Of a DNA stretch of 64,000 nucleotides, positions 56,448 to 64,000 are shown piece by piece. How positions within the stretch are numbered: the first letter of the stretch is position 1; every line of letters begins with the position of its first letter. The notes beneath the pieces are model-generated. The model made no database searches. It saw nothing but the letters and a program-made list of their open reading frames with translations, and was not told the DNA's origin. The position numbers were made by a program, and so were the translations under genes. This stretch comes from Streptococcus oralis (GTDB lineage Bacteria; Bacillota; Bacilli; Lactobacillales; Streptococcaceae): positions 62,001 to 126,000 of the forward strand of contig NZ_RJPK01000004.1 of the NCBI RefSeq assembly GCF_003943415.1. The letters run 5' to 3'.

Positions 56448-56521
56448 TGTTATTTCCTCCAAATAAGTTTTTAATTTTATAATAGTTTTTTCGTAGCTAA
56501 GCTACGCTGCGTAGCTTAAGA

Positions 56522-57022
56522 TTAAGCTGCGTCTTCTTTGCTGTCTGCAACCGCTTTGACTGCAAGAGCAACGTTGCGCACTGGCGCTTGAAGTACAGAA
56601 AGGAGCATAGAAAGAAGTCCTTCGCGGTTTGGAAGAGTTGCAAGAGCAACGATTTCTTCTTTAGATGCGACAGCGCCTTCGATTGCACCACCTTTGATTT
56701 CAAGTGCTTCAGCGTTTTTAGCAAAATCGTTCAAGATTTTCGCTGGTGCGATAACATCTTCGTTAGAAAATGCTACTGCAGATGGTCCAACAAAAACAGA
56801 TGCAAGATCTTCAAGACCAGCTTTTTCAGCTGCACGACGTAAGATTGAGTTTTTAATAACTTTATACTCAACTTCGCTTCCACGAAGCTCACGACGAAGA
56901 ACTGTATCTTGCTCAACTGTCAAACCACGAGCGTCTACAACGACGATAGATGCAGCAGCTTTCATTTTTTCAGCCACTACGTCAACTAGTTCCGCTTTTT
57001 TAGCAATAATTGCTTCACTCAT
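56522..57022 (-). CDS. rplJ: 50S ribosomal protein L10
   Basis: L10 anchors L7/L12 dimers to the 23S rRNA. The 166-residue protein starts [19 protein letters not shown], has the RNA-binding domain with [13 protein letters not shown], and an extended C-terminal helix ending ADSKEDAA. I use ATG 57020-57022 with GGAGGTG upstream; the longer frame lies in the structured leader. It is preceded by the L10 leader. Confidence 0.97.
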   Translation of the reverse strand: MSEAIIAKKAELVDVVAEKMKAAASIVVVDARGLTVEQDTVLRRELRGSEVEYKVIKNSILRRAAEKAGLEDLASVFVGPSAVAFSNEDVIAPAKILNDFAKNAEALEIKGGAIEGAVASKEEIVALATLPNREGLLSMLLSVLQAPVRNVALAVKAVADSKEDAA

Positions 57023-57029
57023 TAGTGTG

Positions 57030-57190
57030 TTCACCTCCGTAATTATTTTGCTTGGGGAATTTTTCCAAAAGAAAAACGCGCCCAAACCTAGACACGAAAG
57101 TACAATACGCTTCTTTTTACATGATACGTTTTGTCCTCGGTAGGATCTTTATGAGTCGAGCTCCCCTACTGTCTTAGGCAGTTTTTTCAA
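57030..57190 (-). ncRNA. L10 leader (autoregulatory mRNA element)
   Basis: The minus-strand leader carries hallmark pieces of the ribosomal L10 leader: a CTGCCTAAGACAG hairpin, AGGGGAGC, and AAAGATCCTACCGAGGA, followed by a second hairpin before the rplJ ribosome site. L10-L12 complex binds such leaders to repress its own operon. Boundaries are approximate. Confidence 0.8.
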
Positions 57191-57200
57191 ACCGTATATA

Positions 57201-57229
57201 AGTATAGCATAGACAAAAAAAGAATGCAA
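57201..57229 (-). promoter_or_regulatory. Promoter of rplJL
   Basis: On the minus strand TTGCAT (57224-57229) and TATACT (57201-57206) are spaced by 17 bases, just upstream of the L10 leader. Confidence 0.75.
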
Positions 57230-57257
57230 GATTTTTGCAAACTTTTTTTAAATTTTT

Positions 57258-58517
57258 TTAAATCTCTACTGTCAAAACTTTGCCTTGCTTAACCACCTGT
57301 TCTCCAGCGATATAAACATCATCAACATCATTGGATTTGACAGCATAAACCAGATGAGAGAGCATATTTTTCTGAGGTTGAAGATGGATTTTTCCTTGTG
57401 GTTGAATGACCAGAAAATCCGCTTGCTTGCCAACTTCTAGGCTTCCTATCTGCTTTTCCATTCCTAGAACCTTAGCTCCTTCGATTGTCAGTGCCTTAAG
57501 GGCTGTTTCGATAGGGAATTGACTGGCATCTCCACTTTTCATCTTTTGAAGAAGGGCTGCGGTCCGTCCTTCCTCAAACATATCTAGATTGTTGTTGGAA
57601 GCAACGGAATCAGTCGCAATTCCCACAGCAATTCCTGCTTTTTGGAGTTGGATGATTGGAGCGATTCCTGAGGCCAGTTTTAGATTACTGATAGGATTAT
57701 GGGCGATTGCCACTTGAGAGGTTGCCAAACGTTCAATTTCTCGTTCGTTTAGCTCGACCCCATGAGCAAAGACAGACGGATGATCTAAATAACCCAGTTT
57801 TTCTAGAAAGGCGAGGGGGCGTTTGCCGTAGCGTTTGAGGATAATTCCTGACTCCTCCTTGGTCTCCGCTACATGGATATGGATAGGAATGTCCAGCTCT
57901 TTTGCCATATCTAAGCTTGCTTCCAACAAATCTTTACTACAACTATACGGAGAATGTGGAGCTACCATAACCTTGAAATTTGGATTTTCATATCCTAAGA
58001 TTTCTTCTATAATGGATCGTGTTCTGCTTATGGTCTCAGCAGTTGTTTCTGCCTCTGAAGAAAAGAGGGTCGGTGAGAAATAACAACGCATCTTAGATGC
58101 CTTGACTGCCTGATAAATTCTCTCAATATCCACACCATTGGGATTATACATATCGTTGAAGCTTGTTGTCCCTGACTGGAGCATCTCTGTCAGAGCTTCT
58201 TTGACTGCCTTGGTAGTCATATCGGGAGTAAATCCTGCTTCTGCTGGCCAAATATAATCATTGAGCCATTCGTGGAGATTGCTGTCATCCCGGATCCCTC
58301 GCAAACCTGTCATAGCAGAATGGGTATGGCAATTAACCAAACCAGGCATGATCCAGGCTCCCTGATAGTCTATAATCTGCTCAGCTTGCTCTAAAATCTC
58401 TGGTTTCTCTTGACCGACATAGACGATTTGAGAATCCTTAACAACCAAGATACCATCCAGATGCACATGAAAAGCTTGGTCACAAGTAACGATATTTACA
58501 TGCTGATAGACTTTCAT
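57258..58517 (-). CDS. Amidohydrolase, MTA/SAH deaminase-like
   Basis: The 419-residue protein belongs to the amidohydrolase superfamily, near the 5-methylthioadenosine/S-adenosylhomocysteine deaminase and chlorohydrolase (TrzN/SsnA) groups. The metal ligands H64 and H66 in VNCHTHSAMTG, a later HIHVAET, HG, and the Asp in TDSVASNNNLDMF are all present, so it should be active. The substrate is inferred. It stands alone upstream of rplJL, running in the same direction. Confidence 0.85.
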   Translation of the reverse strand: MKVYQHVNIVTCDQAFHVHLDGILVVKDSQIVYVGQEKPEILEQAEQIIDYQGAWIMPGLVNCHTHSAMTGLRGIRDDSNLHEWLNDYIWPAEAGFTPDMTTKAVKEALTEMLQSGTTSFNDMYNPNGVDIERIYQAVKASKMRCYFSPTLFSSEAETTAETISRTRSIIEEILGYENPNFKVMVAPHSPYSCSKDLLEASLDMAKELDIPIHIHVAETKEESGIILKRYGKRPLAFLEKLGYLDHPSVFAHGVELNEREIERLATSQVAIAHNPISNLKLASGIAPIIQLQKAGIAVGIATDSVASNNNLDMFEEGRTAALLQKMKSGDASQFPIETALKALTIEGAKVLGMEKQIGSLEVGKQADFLVIQPQGKIHLQPQKNMLSHLVYAVKSNDVDDVYIAGEQVVKQGKVLTVEI

Positions 58518-58561
58518 TGTTTTCTCCTTCTAAGACCTTGATTTTTTCTAGCTATTGTAAC

Positions 58562-58587
58562 AAAAAAGTCACCCGAAGGCAACTTTT
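58562..58587 (-). terminator. Terminator after the ABC exporter pair
   Basis: On the minus strand AAAGT-CC pairs with GG-ACTTT around TTCG, with G-T pairs in the middle, followed by six T. It lies 35 bases past the ABC gene stop. Confidence 0.65.
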
Positions 58588-58621
58588 AGTGTCATTAAGA
58601 CTTTAAATGGACAGGGATGAC

Positions 58622-60370
58622 TTATTCAGAGCTAAAAACTGCAGCTCGCTGCATTTGGTAATACCTGCCCTTTCTAGCCATGAGGTCCTGATGGTTACCA
58701 TACTCAACAATATCACCATCTACCAAGACAAGAATCAAATCCGCATCCTGAATGGTAGACAAGCGGTGAGCAATGATAAAGCTTGTTCGCCCCTTCATGA
58801 GTTTGGCAAAGGCGTCCTGGACCAGCACTTCTGTCCGCGTATCAATGGATGAAGTCGCCTCGTCTAAGATAAGAATCTTAGGAATAGCCAGAAAGACTCG
58901 GGCGATGGTCAAGCGCTGGGCTTGACCGACAGAGAGAGATTCTCCTGCATTTTCCAACTTGGTATCGTATCCCTGCGGCAATTGTTGGATGAAAAAGTCT
59001 GCATTGGCTGCTTTTGCAGCAGCAATCACCTGCTCTCGACTGGCTTCAGGATTGCCAAAGGCAATATTGTCATGAATAGTTCCTTGCTTGAGCCAGGTTT
59101 CTTGGAGCACCATGCCAAACTGCTGTCTCAATGACGCTCGAGTATAATCATAAATGGAACGACCATCTAAGAAGATATCCCCAGAGTTAATGGAGTAAAA
59201 TCGCATGAGGAGATTGATAAGAGTTGATTTTCCAGCACCTGTCGGACCAACGATGGCCACCTTGCTACCAGCTGGGATATCGATGGATAAGTCCTTAATC
59301 AAGATCTTCTCAGGATGGTAGCCAAAAGAAACATGTTTAAAGGAAATAGCCCCCTTCACTTGGTCACTGGTCAAGACTTCCTTACCTGTTTCAGCAATCT
59401 CAGGACTCTCTAAGACAGCATAAACACGCTCTGCACAAGCGAGAGCACTTTGCAATTCGGCTAGAACTGAGGAAATATCGTTAAAGGGCTTGGTATACTG
59501 CTGAACATAGTTCAAAAAAGTTACTAAACGCCCAATAGTCAAGGTGGATCCCATCATGATACGATAGGCCCCTACTCCAGCTAGAAGGGCATAAATGAGC
59601 GAATTTACAAATCGAGTCGAAGGATTGACCGTTGAAGAATAAAAGATAGCTGACTGAGAATAGCCTGAGTAGTTGGCATTAGCCACATGTAGTTTTTGGA
59701 TAAACTCTGTCTGAGCATTAAAGGACTGGATAATAGTCTGCTGGCTAAGCGATTCTTCTATCAACTGAGTCTGAATCCCCCTTGTCTCTGTTTGCTTTTG
59801 AAAGAGGTGATAAGATCTCTTGGCAATAAACCGTGAAATCACCATGGATAGTGGCGTCAACAGCAAGACCAAGAGGGTCATGAGGAGGTGGATTTGGAGC
59901 ATGGCTAGAATACTAACCAAAATCATCAAGACACCAATGAAAAATTGGTTAAAAATCATGGTCAAGCCAGCTGCCAACTGTTCGATATCCGTGGTTACAC
60001 GACTAACCATCTCCCCACTACCTTGTCTATCTACAAAGGCAATCGGTAAACGATGGAGTTTATGGATGATTCGCTCTCGCAAGTCTTTGGTATAAGAAAA
60101 GATTAGGCGATTATAGAGGAGAGGATTGGCCCATTGAACTAGGGTATTTCCTATGACCACCAAGATCATCTGGAGAAAAATCTGCCAAAAAACTGGTGAA
60201 GAACCAGCCACCAGGACTTGGTCAATGACTTGCCCAATCAAGATAGGAAGATAAATTGATAAGCCAACTTGGGCAATAGTTCCTAGAAAGGCTAGGAAAA
60301 GGAGGAAGGGATGGCTTGCTAAATCTACGGCTAAACGTTTGAGCGTCTGGTTTGCAGTTTGTCGTTTCAT
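58622..60370 (-). CDS. ABC exporter half-transporter (second subunit)
   Basis: The 582-residue protein has six membrane segments (about 20-300) and a C-terminal ABC domain. It has Walker A GPTGAGKST, signature LSVGQAQR (a variant, LSVGQ for LSGGQ), and Walker B ILILDEATSSID. I use ATG 60368-60370, one base past the stop of its partner; a longer frame inside that gene is unsupported. The pair forms a heterodimeric multidrug-type exporter. Confidence 0.88.
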   Translation of the reverse strand: MKRQTANQTLKRLAVDLASHPFLLFLAFLGTIAQVGLSIYLPILIGQVIDQVLVAGSSPVFWQIFLQMILVVIGNTLVQWANPLLYNRLIFSYTKDLRERIIHKLHRLPIAFVDRQGSGEMVSRVTTDIEQLAAGLTMIFNQFFIGVLMILVSILAMLQIHLLMTLLVLLLTPLSMVISRFIAKRSYHLFQKQTETRGIQTQLIEESLSQQTIIQSFNAQTEFIQKLHVANANYSGYSQSAIFYSSTVNPSTRFVNSLIYALLAGVGAYRIMMGSTLTIGRLVTFLNYVQQYTKPFNDISSVLAELQSALACAERVYAVLESPEIAETGKEVLTSDQVKGAISFKHVSFGYHPEKILIKDLSIDIPAGSKVAIVGPTGAGKSTLINLLMRFYSINSGDIFLDGRSIYDYTRASLRQQFGMVLQETWLKQGTIHDNIAFGNPEASREQVIAAAKAANADFFIQQLPQGYDTKLENAGESLSVGQAQRLTIARVFLAIPKILILDEATSSIDTRTEVLVQDAFAKLMKGRTSFIIAHRLSTIQDADLILVLVDGDIVEYGNHQDLMARKGRYYQMQRAAVFSSE

Positions 60371-60371
60371 T

Positions 60372-62096
60372 CTAGTTCTCCTTTCCATGTTGGGATGCAT
60401 TGATTTCACGATAGACTTGGCTAGTTTTCATCAAATCCTCGTGCTTGCCAACAGCTAGTAACCCACCTTTTTCCAAGAGGAGAATCTGGTCTGCCATCTG
60501 TAAAGTCGAGGTTCGTTGAGAGATCAAGATTAAACTTGTATTTGGCAGGTTTTCTCGGATTGCTTTCAAGAGCTTAGACTCGGTAATGGTGTCGAGGGCT
60601 GAGGTCGCATCATCTAGGATGAGAAATGGAACTTGTCGCAAGACCGCTCGTGCGATAGACAGCCTTTGTTTTTGACCGCCTGAGAAATTTCTCCCTCCTG
60701 CTTCAACAGTGGCATCCAAGAGCCCTTCCTTTTCACTGACAAAATCCTTAGCTTGCGCAATCTCCAAGACCTGCCAGAGTTGCTGGTCCGATACTTCTCG
60801 ATTGAAACCTAGAGTCAAGTTGTCACGAATGGTGCCCTTAAAGAGTTCGACCTTTTGGGGCACATAGGCAATCCAAGATCGCCACTGCTCAAGATTACGA
60901 GGACTACATCCATCTCGATAAAGGTCAATGCTTCCCTTATCTGCTGGATAAAGACCAAGTAAGACTTGCACCAAGCTTGATTTTCCAGAACCCGTTCCCC
61001 CAATGATACCAAGGATTTGCCCCTGCTTCATATCAAAGGAAATGTCTCTCAGAGAAGGTTGGGCTGCGTCAGGATAGGTAAAGGTCAATTCTTGGACTTG
61101 TAAAACCTGATTACTGATAGCTTGCTTTTGTTCTAACTCCGAATAGATGTCTTCTGGAGCCTCAGCAAAGACTTCCTGGATTCGCTTAGCTGATATATAG
61201 GACTGGTTGAGAGAATTAATCAGCATGGCGAGCTTAACCAATTCCACCAAGATTTGCAAGAGATAGTTGATAAGGGCAATCAGGGCACCTTGACTGAGTA
61301 AACCTCCTTGAATTGAAATATAACCCTGCCAGATGATAACAAGGAGAGTTCCATTGACAATCAGGAAGGTCAGAGGGGTTAATAAACTAGACCAGAAACC
61401 CGTCTTTTCTTGTAAACTGGCATAGACTTGGTTAAGGGTTTGAAAAATCTGTAACTCTCGTTTTTCTTGCCCAAAAGCACGAATCACCCGCATCCCTTGT
61501 AATTGCTGTCGCGTTTCCTGAACCAGCTGATCCGTTTTCTTTCTGAGACTGCTGTAGAGAGGATTGACCAGTCGAGAGAGCCCCACAATGACAATCGTCA
61601 AAATCACAACCATAACTAAAAACCAGAAAGTCAGCTCAGCTGAGATTCGATAGGCCATAAAGATTGCACCAAAAACGATAATAGGCGCTCGCAAAAAGAG
61701 ACGCAGGAATTGATTGATACCAGTCTGAATCTGGTAAGTGTCCGAAGTCAAGCGAGTCACCAAGCTAGAAGTTGTCAAACGGTCTCTGCTGTCCTTGGGT
61801 AAAGAAAGAATATGACGATAGAGGTCATTTGTCAGTTCTTTGGCAAAACCTACCGCTGCCTTGGATGAATAGAATTGAGCAATCAAGGCTACTAAAACGC
61901 CAATCACTGCAAAGATAAGGAGCAGGCCAATCTGCATCCAGAGATGCCCTTGATCTCTCTGAGGCAAGGATTGGTCAACAATCCCAGCAATCACCATGGG
62001 AACCAAGAGTTCAAAAATAGCTTCTAGCAACTTGAACAGGGGTGCTAAAATCGACTCTTTGATGTAGGGTTTGAAGTAAGATAGTAAGTGTTTCAT
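60372..62096 (-). CDS. ABC exporter half-transporter (first subunit)
   Basis: The 574-residue protein has six membrane segments and an ABC domain with Walker A GGTGSGKSS, signature FSGGQKQR and Walker B FLILDDATSALD. The Asp-Asp in place of the usual catalytic Glu (LDD for LDE) suggests this half holds the degenerate ATP site, as in many heterodimeric exporters such as LmrCD. It is not the PatAB pair, as far as I can judge. It is followed directly by the partner gene. Confidence 0.88.
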   Translation of the reverse strand: MKHLLSYFKPYIKESILAPLFKLLEAIFELLVPMVIAGIVDQSLPQRDQGHLWMQIGLLLIFAVIGVLVALIAQFYSSKAAVGFAKELTNDLYRHILSLPKDSRDRLTTSSLVTRLTSDTYQIQTGINQFLRLFLRAPIIVFGAIFMAYRISAELTFWFLVMVVILTIVIVGLSRLVNPLYSSLRKKTDQLVQETRQQLQGMRVIRAFGQEKRELQIFQTLNQVYASLQEKTGFWSSLLTPLTFLIVNGTLLVIIWQGYISIQGGLLSQGALIALINYLLQILVELVKLAMLINSLNQSYISAKRIQEVFAEAPEDIYSELEQKQAISNQVLQVQELTFTYPDAAQPSLRDISFDMKQGQILGIIGGTGSGKSSLVQVLLGLYPADKGSIDLYRDGCSPRNLEQWRSWIAYVPQKVELFKGTIRDNLTLGFNREVSDQQLWQVLEIAQAKDFVSEKEGLLDATVEAGGRNFSGGQKQRLSIARAVLRQVPFLILDDATSALDTITESKLLKAIRENLPNTSLILISQRTSTLQMADQILLLEKGGLLAVGKHEDLMKTSQVYREINASQHGKEN

Positions 62097-62126
62097 AAGT
62101 CCCTTCTATTCTTATTCTGGAAATGA

Positions 62127-62152
62127 AGAAAGTGGGAAGCCCCACCCTCTCA
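62127..62152 (-). terminator. Possible terminator after msrAB
   Basis: On the minus strand AGAGGGTGGG can pair with CCCACTTTCT around GCTT (with G-T pairs). The T-tract is poor, so it may be weak. Confidence 0.5.
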
Positions 62153-62155
62153 GTT

Positions 62156-63094
62156 TTATTTGTTTAAGTAAGGTAATAGATAGCCATATCCTGCTTTTTC
62201 CATCTCATCCTTGGCTACAAAACGCAAGGAAGCCGAATTGATACAGTAACGAAGGCCACCTAACTCCTGAGGTCCATCTGTGAAAACATGACCCAAGTGA
62301 GCATTGCCTGACCGAGAACGAACCTCGATTCGCTCCATTCCATGGCTCAGGTCTTTGTAATAATGAATCAATTCTTTGGAAATCGGACGACTAAAACTTG
62401 GCCAACCACAACCTGAAGCAAACTTATCCTTGGCGAAAAAGAGTGGTTCACCCGTCGTGATGTCTACATAAATTCCTTCTTCAAAGGTTTGATCATAGGC
62501 ATTACTAAATGGCGCCTCTGTAGCATCTTCTTGGGTGACACGATAAGACTCTTCGGATAAACTTTCCTTTAACACTTCTTGACTAGGCTTTTCATAATTT
62601 GATGCATCAACTAATGGCTTCTCCGCATCGGTCACATTGATATGACAGTAACCTGAAGGATTTTTCTTAAGATAGTCTTGATGGTAGTCTTCTGCTAAAA
62701 TGTAGTGACGAAGTTTCTCCACTTCTACTGCAATCTTTCGACCCAGCATACGCTCCTGCTCCTGCACCACTGTATAGATAGCTAGCAAGTCTGCTTCATC
62801 CTGATAATAGATCCCCGTTCGATATTGGCGACCACGATCATTCCCCTGCTGGTTAATAGACAAGGGATCGATGACTCGGAAATAATAGAGCAAAATCTCT
62901 CGAAGTGACACTGCTTTCTCATCATAAATCACTTGAACCGTTTCTGCATGGTCTGTTTCCTTGAGCAGCTGATAATTGGTCGTTTCGACTTGCCCATTAG
63001 CGTATCCAACACTGGTTGCTAGCACTCCAGAAACTCGGGAAAAATACTCCTCTAAACCCCAAAAACAACCACCTGCTAGATAAATTTCTGCCAT
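62156..63094 (-). CDS. msrAB: Fused methionine sulfoxide reductase MsrA-MsrB
   Basis: The 312-residue protein joins MsrA (about 1-150; catalytic C10 in [11 protein letters not shown]) and MsrB (about 175-305; catalytic Cys in [11 protein letters not shown]), repairing both isomers of oxidised methionine. No signal peptide is present, so it is the cytoplasmic form (MsrAB2 in pneumococcus). The MsrB part has CGWPSF and HLGHVF. The BOX element lies just upstream. Confidence 0.95.
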   Translation of the reverse strand: MAEIYLAGGCFWGLEEYFSRVSGVLATSVGYANGQVETTNYQLLKETDHAETVQVIYDEKAVSLREILLYYFRVIDPLSINQQGNDRGRQYRTGIYYQDEADLLAIYTVVQEQERMLGRKIAVEVEKLRHYILAEDYHQDYLKKNPSGYCHINVTDAEKPLVDASNYEKPSQEVLKESLSEESYRVTQEDATEAPFSNAYDQTFEEGIYVDITTGEPLFFAKDKFASGCGWPSFSRPISKELIHYYKDLSHGMERIEVRSRSGNAHLGHVFTDGPQELGGLRYCINSASLRFVAKDEMEKAGYGYLLPYLNK

Positions 63095-63121
63095 CTTTAT
63101 TTCTCCTTTATCAAGTTTTTA

Positions 63122-63273
63122 ACTAATACTCTTCGAAAATCAAATTCAAACCACGTCAGCGTCGCCTTACCGTAGGTATGGTTACTGACTTCGTCAGTTC
63201 TATCCACAACCTCAAAACAGTGTTTTGAGCAACCTGCTGCTAGCTTCCTAGTTTGCTCTTTGATTTTCATTGG
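63122..63273. repeat. BOX element (boxA-boxB-boxC)
   Basis: The stretch carries the boxA core CGTCAGCGTCGCCTTACCGT, then a boxB-like TTACTGACTTCGTCAGTTCTAT and CAAAACAGTGTTTTG palindrome, then boxC ending TAGTTTGCTCTTTGATTTTC. BOX elements are short repeats of pneumococcus and close relatives, thought to be mobilised in trans by an ISSpn2 transposase. One copy of each part is seen. It lies between thrB and msrAB. Confidence 0.85.
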
Positions 63274-63288
63274 GTATAAACTTCTTTT

Positions 63289-63335
63289 CAAAAAAAGGAT
63301 GGGAAGCCCTCTGGTCAAGAGTTTCCCCATCCTAT
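63289..63335 (-). terminator. Rho-independent terminator after thrB
   Basis: On the minus strand AGGATGGG-AA pairs with TT-CCCATCCT around a loop of about 17 bases, followed by seven T. Confidence 0.8.
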
Positions 63336-63346
63336 CTTCTATTTCT

Positions 63347-64000
63347 TTATTTTGCTTGGACACGGACACCTTGGGTATCAACTTTCAAATCATGCAGTTT
63401 GCCTTTGAAGGGTTGCTTTTGCAATTCTGCCTTAATCGCTGGCATCTTGTCATGAGAAGCCAAGACCATCACCGTTGGTCCGGCACCAGAAAGGTAGGTC
63501 GCATAGGCACCATTCTCTTTGGCTACTTGCTTAATCGTCGCAAATTCACGGACCAGACTTTGACGATAGCGCTCATGGAAGAGGTCCCCCTCGATTGCTT
63601 GACCAGCAGTCACCATGTCTCCTGCCAACAAGGCTGCAACCGCCACATTGGCGATAGAACTAGCTGCAACGGCTTCCTTGTAGGACAATTTTTTAGGCAA
63701 GACACCACGGCTATCGCGAGTGCGCAATTCATAGTTGGGAATATAAGCTAGAAAATCACACTCTGGGAAGTCAGCCACAATCGCTGAAACATTTCCTTCA
63801 ACGGAACTCGCAACAACAAGATTTCCATAGATAGCTGGAGCCACATTGTCAGGATGTCCTTCAATCTTGGTAGCCAACTGCAATTTGTCGTGGTTAGATA
63901 AGTTGAGATTGCCCAGTTGGTTGGCCAGTTCAATCCCAGCAACGATAACCGAGCTAGAAGAACCCAAACCACGCGCCAAGGGAACATCACTGGTCATTTT
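63347..64000 (-). CDS. thrB: Homoserine kinase (N-terminus beyond the window)
   Basis: ThrB phosphorylates homoserine in threonine synthesis. About 217 C-terminal residues are present, of some 289 expected. The GHMP kinase motif [11 protein letters not shown] binds ATP and lies near the cut edge. Further features are [13 protein letters not shown] and the C-terminal LSGAGPTVM motif. An internal Met at 63995-63997 is not the start; the frame continues past 64000. The gene hom would be expected upstream. Confidence 0.95.
   Translation of the reverse strand, partial: KMTSDVPLARGLGSSSSVIVAGIELANQLGNLNLSNHDKLQLATKIEGHPDNVAPAIYGNLVVASSVEGNVSAIVADFPECDFLAYIPNYELRTRDSRGVLPKKLSYKEAVAASSIANVAVAALLAGDMVTAGQAIEGDLFHERYRQSLVREFATIKQVAKENGAYATYLSGAGPTVMVLASHDKMPAIKAELQKQPFKGKLHDLKVDTQGVRVQAK

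Noticed and set aside
56071-56466. Long Ala/Ser-rich frame opposite rplL
   Set aside because: It is the antisense reading of the Ala-rich L7/L12 gene and has no ribosome site or homology that I recognise.
58622-62096. Naming the ABC pair PatA/PatB
   Set aside because: From memory PatAB stand elsewhere in pneumococcus; this pair sits between msrAB and the amidohydrolase, matching a different, unnamed exporter pair.

Overview
The window reads as chromosomal DNA of a mitis-group Streptococcus (S. pneumoniae, S. pseudopneumoniae, S. mitis or S. oralis). The evidence is low-GC codon usage, strong AGGAGG ribosome binding sites, and protein sequences very close to pneumococcal housekeeping genes. 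Examples are ParC and ParE with pneumococcal residue numbering, the lipoproteins PnrA and SlrA, and streptococcal families DUF3272 and DUF2969. A BOX repeat before thrB also fits. Species cannot be fixed from sequence alone. The gene order looks like several pneumococcal blocks joined differently from the TIGR4 order I remember, which favours a commensal relative, but that is inference.

Layout, mostly on the minus strand. 1-9 kb: end of sufC, DUF3272, dnaX with a GAF-type methionine sulfoxide reductase, rpsA, tRNA-Gln and tRNA-Tyr, DUF2969, ilvE, parC. 8.7-13.9 kb: an accessory block between parC and parE holding a CPBP protease, an ANT(6)-like nucleotidyltransferase, a membrane protein, a broken fic gene, a GNAT, a helical protein and an AT-rich SEC-C protein with a second Cys/His cluster. 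14-16.7 kb: parE and the divergent plsY, which appears leaderless.

16.7-24.5 kb: a nucleoside uptake and salvage operon. PnrA binds nucleosides, NupABC imports them, and Cdd, Pdp and DeoC break them down to bases and sugar phosphate. 24.7-36 kb: coaA, rpsT, metG (with a 51-bp in-frame tandem duplication), a MacAB-like efflux operon, gor, bioY, ydbC, and trmD-rimM. 37-41 kb: two alpha/beta hydrolases, a DMT exporter, a MazG-like enzyme, khpA and rpsP.

41-44.5 kb: a scarred region where a TMEM175-like channel and a cadDX cadmium operon lie between what look like the two ends of one broken gene. 44.5-52 kb: slrA, an ABC-F ATPase, vanZ-like, rlmN, yutD, sodA, holA, pyrD. 52-56 kb: gdhA, a GNAT, a decayed second copy of the gdhA 3' end, an EXLDI protein and a DUF2268 metalloprotease. 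56-64 kb: rplJL with its L10 leader (rplL carries an intact sequence matching the ICESa2603-type attachment site), an MTA/SAH deaminase-like amidohydrolase, a heterodimeric ABC exporter, msrAB, a BOX element and the 3' part of thrB.

No CRISPR array, rRNA operon, complete insertion sequence or prophage was seen. The least explained material is the parE-parC block (especially the SEC-C protein), the EXLDI-DUF2268 pair, and the scars at 41-44 kb and 54 kb.
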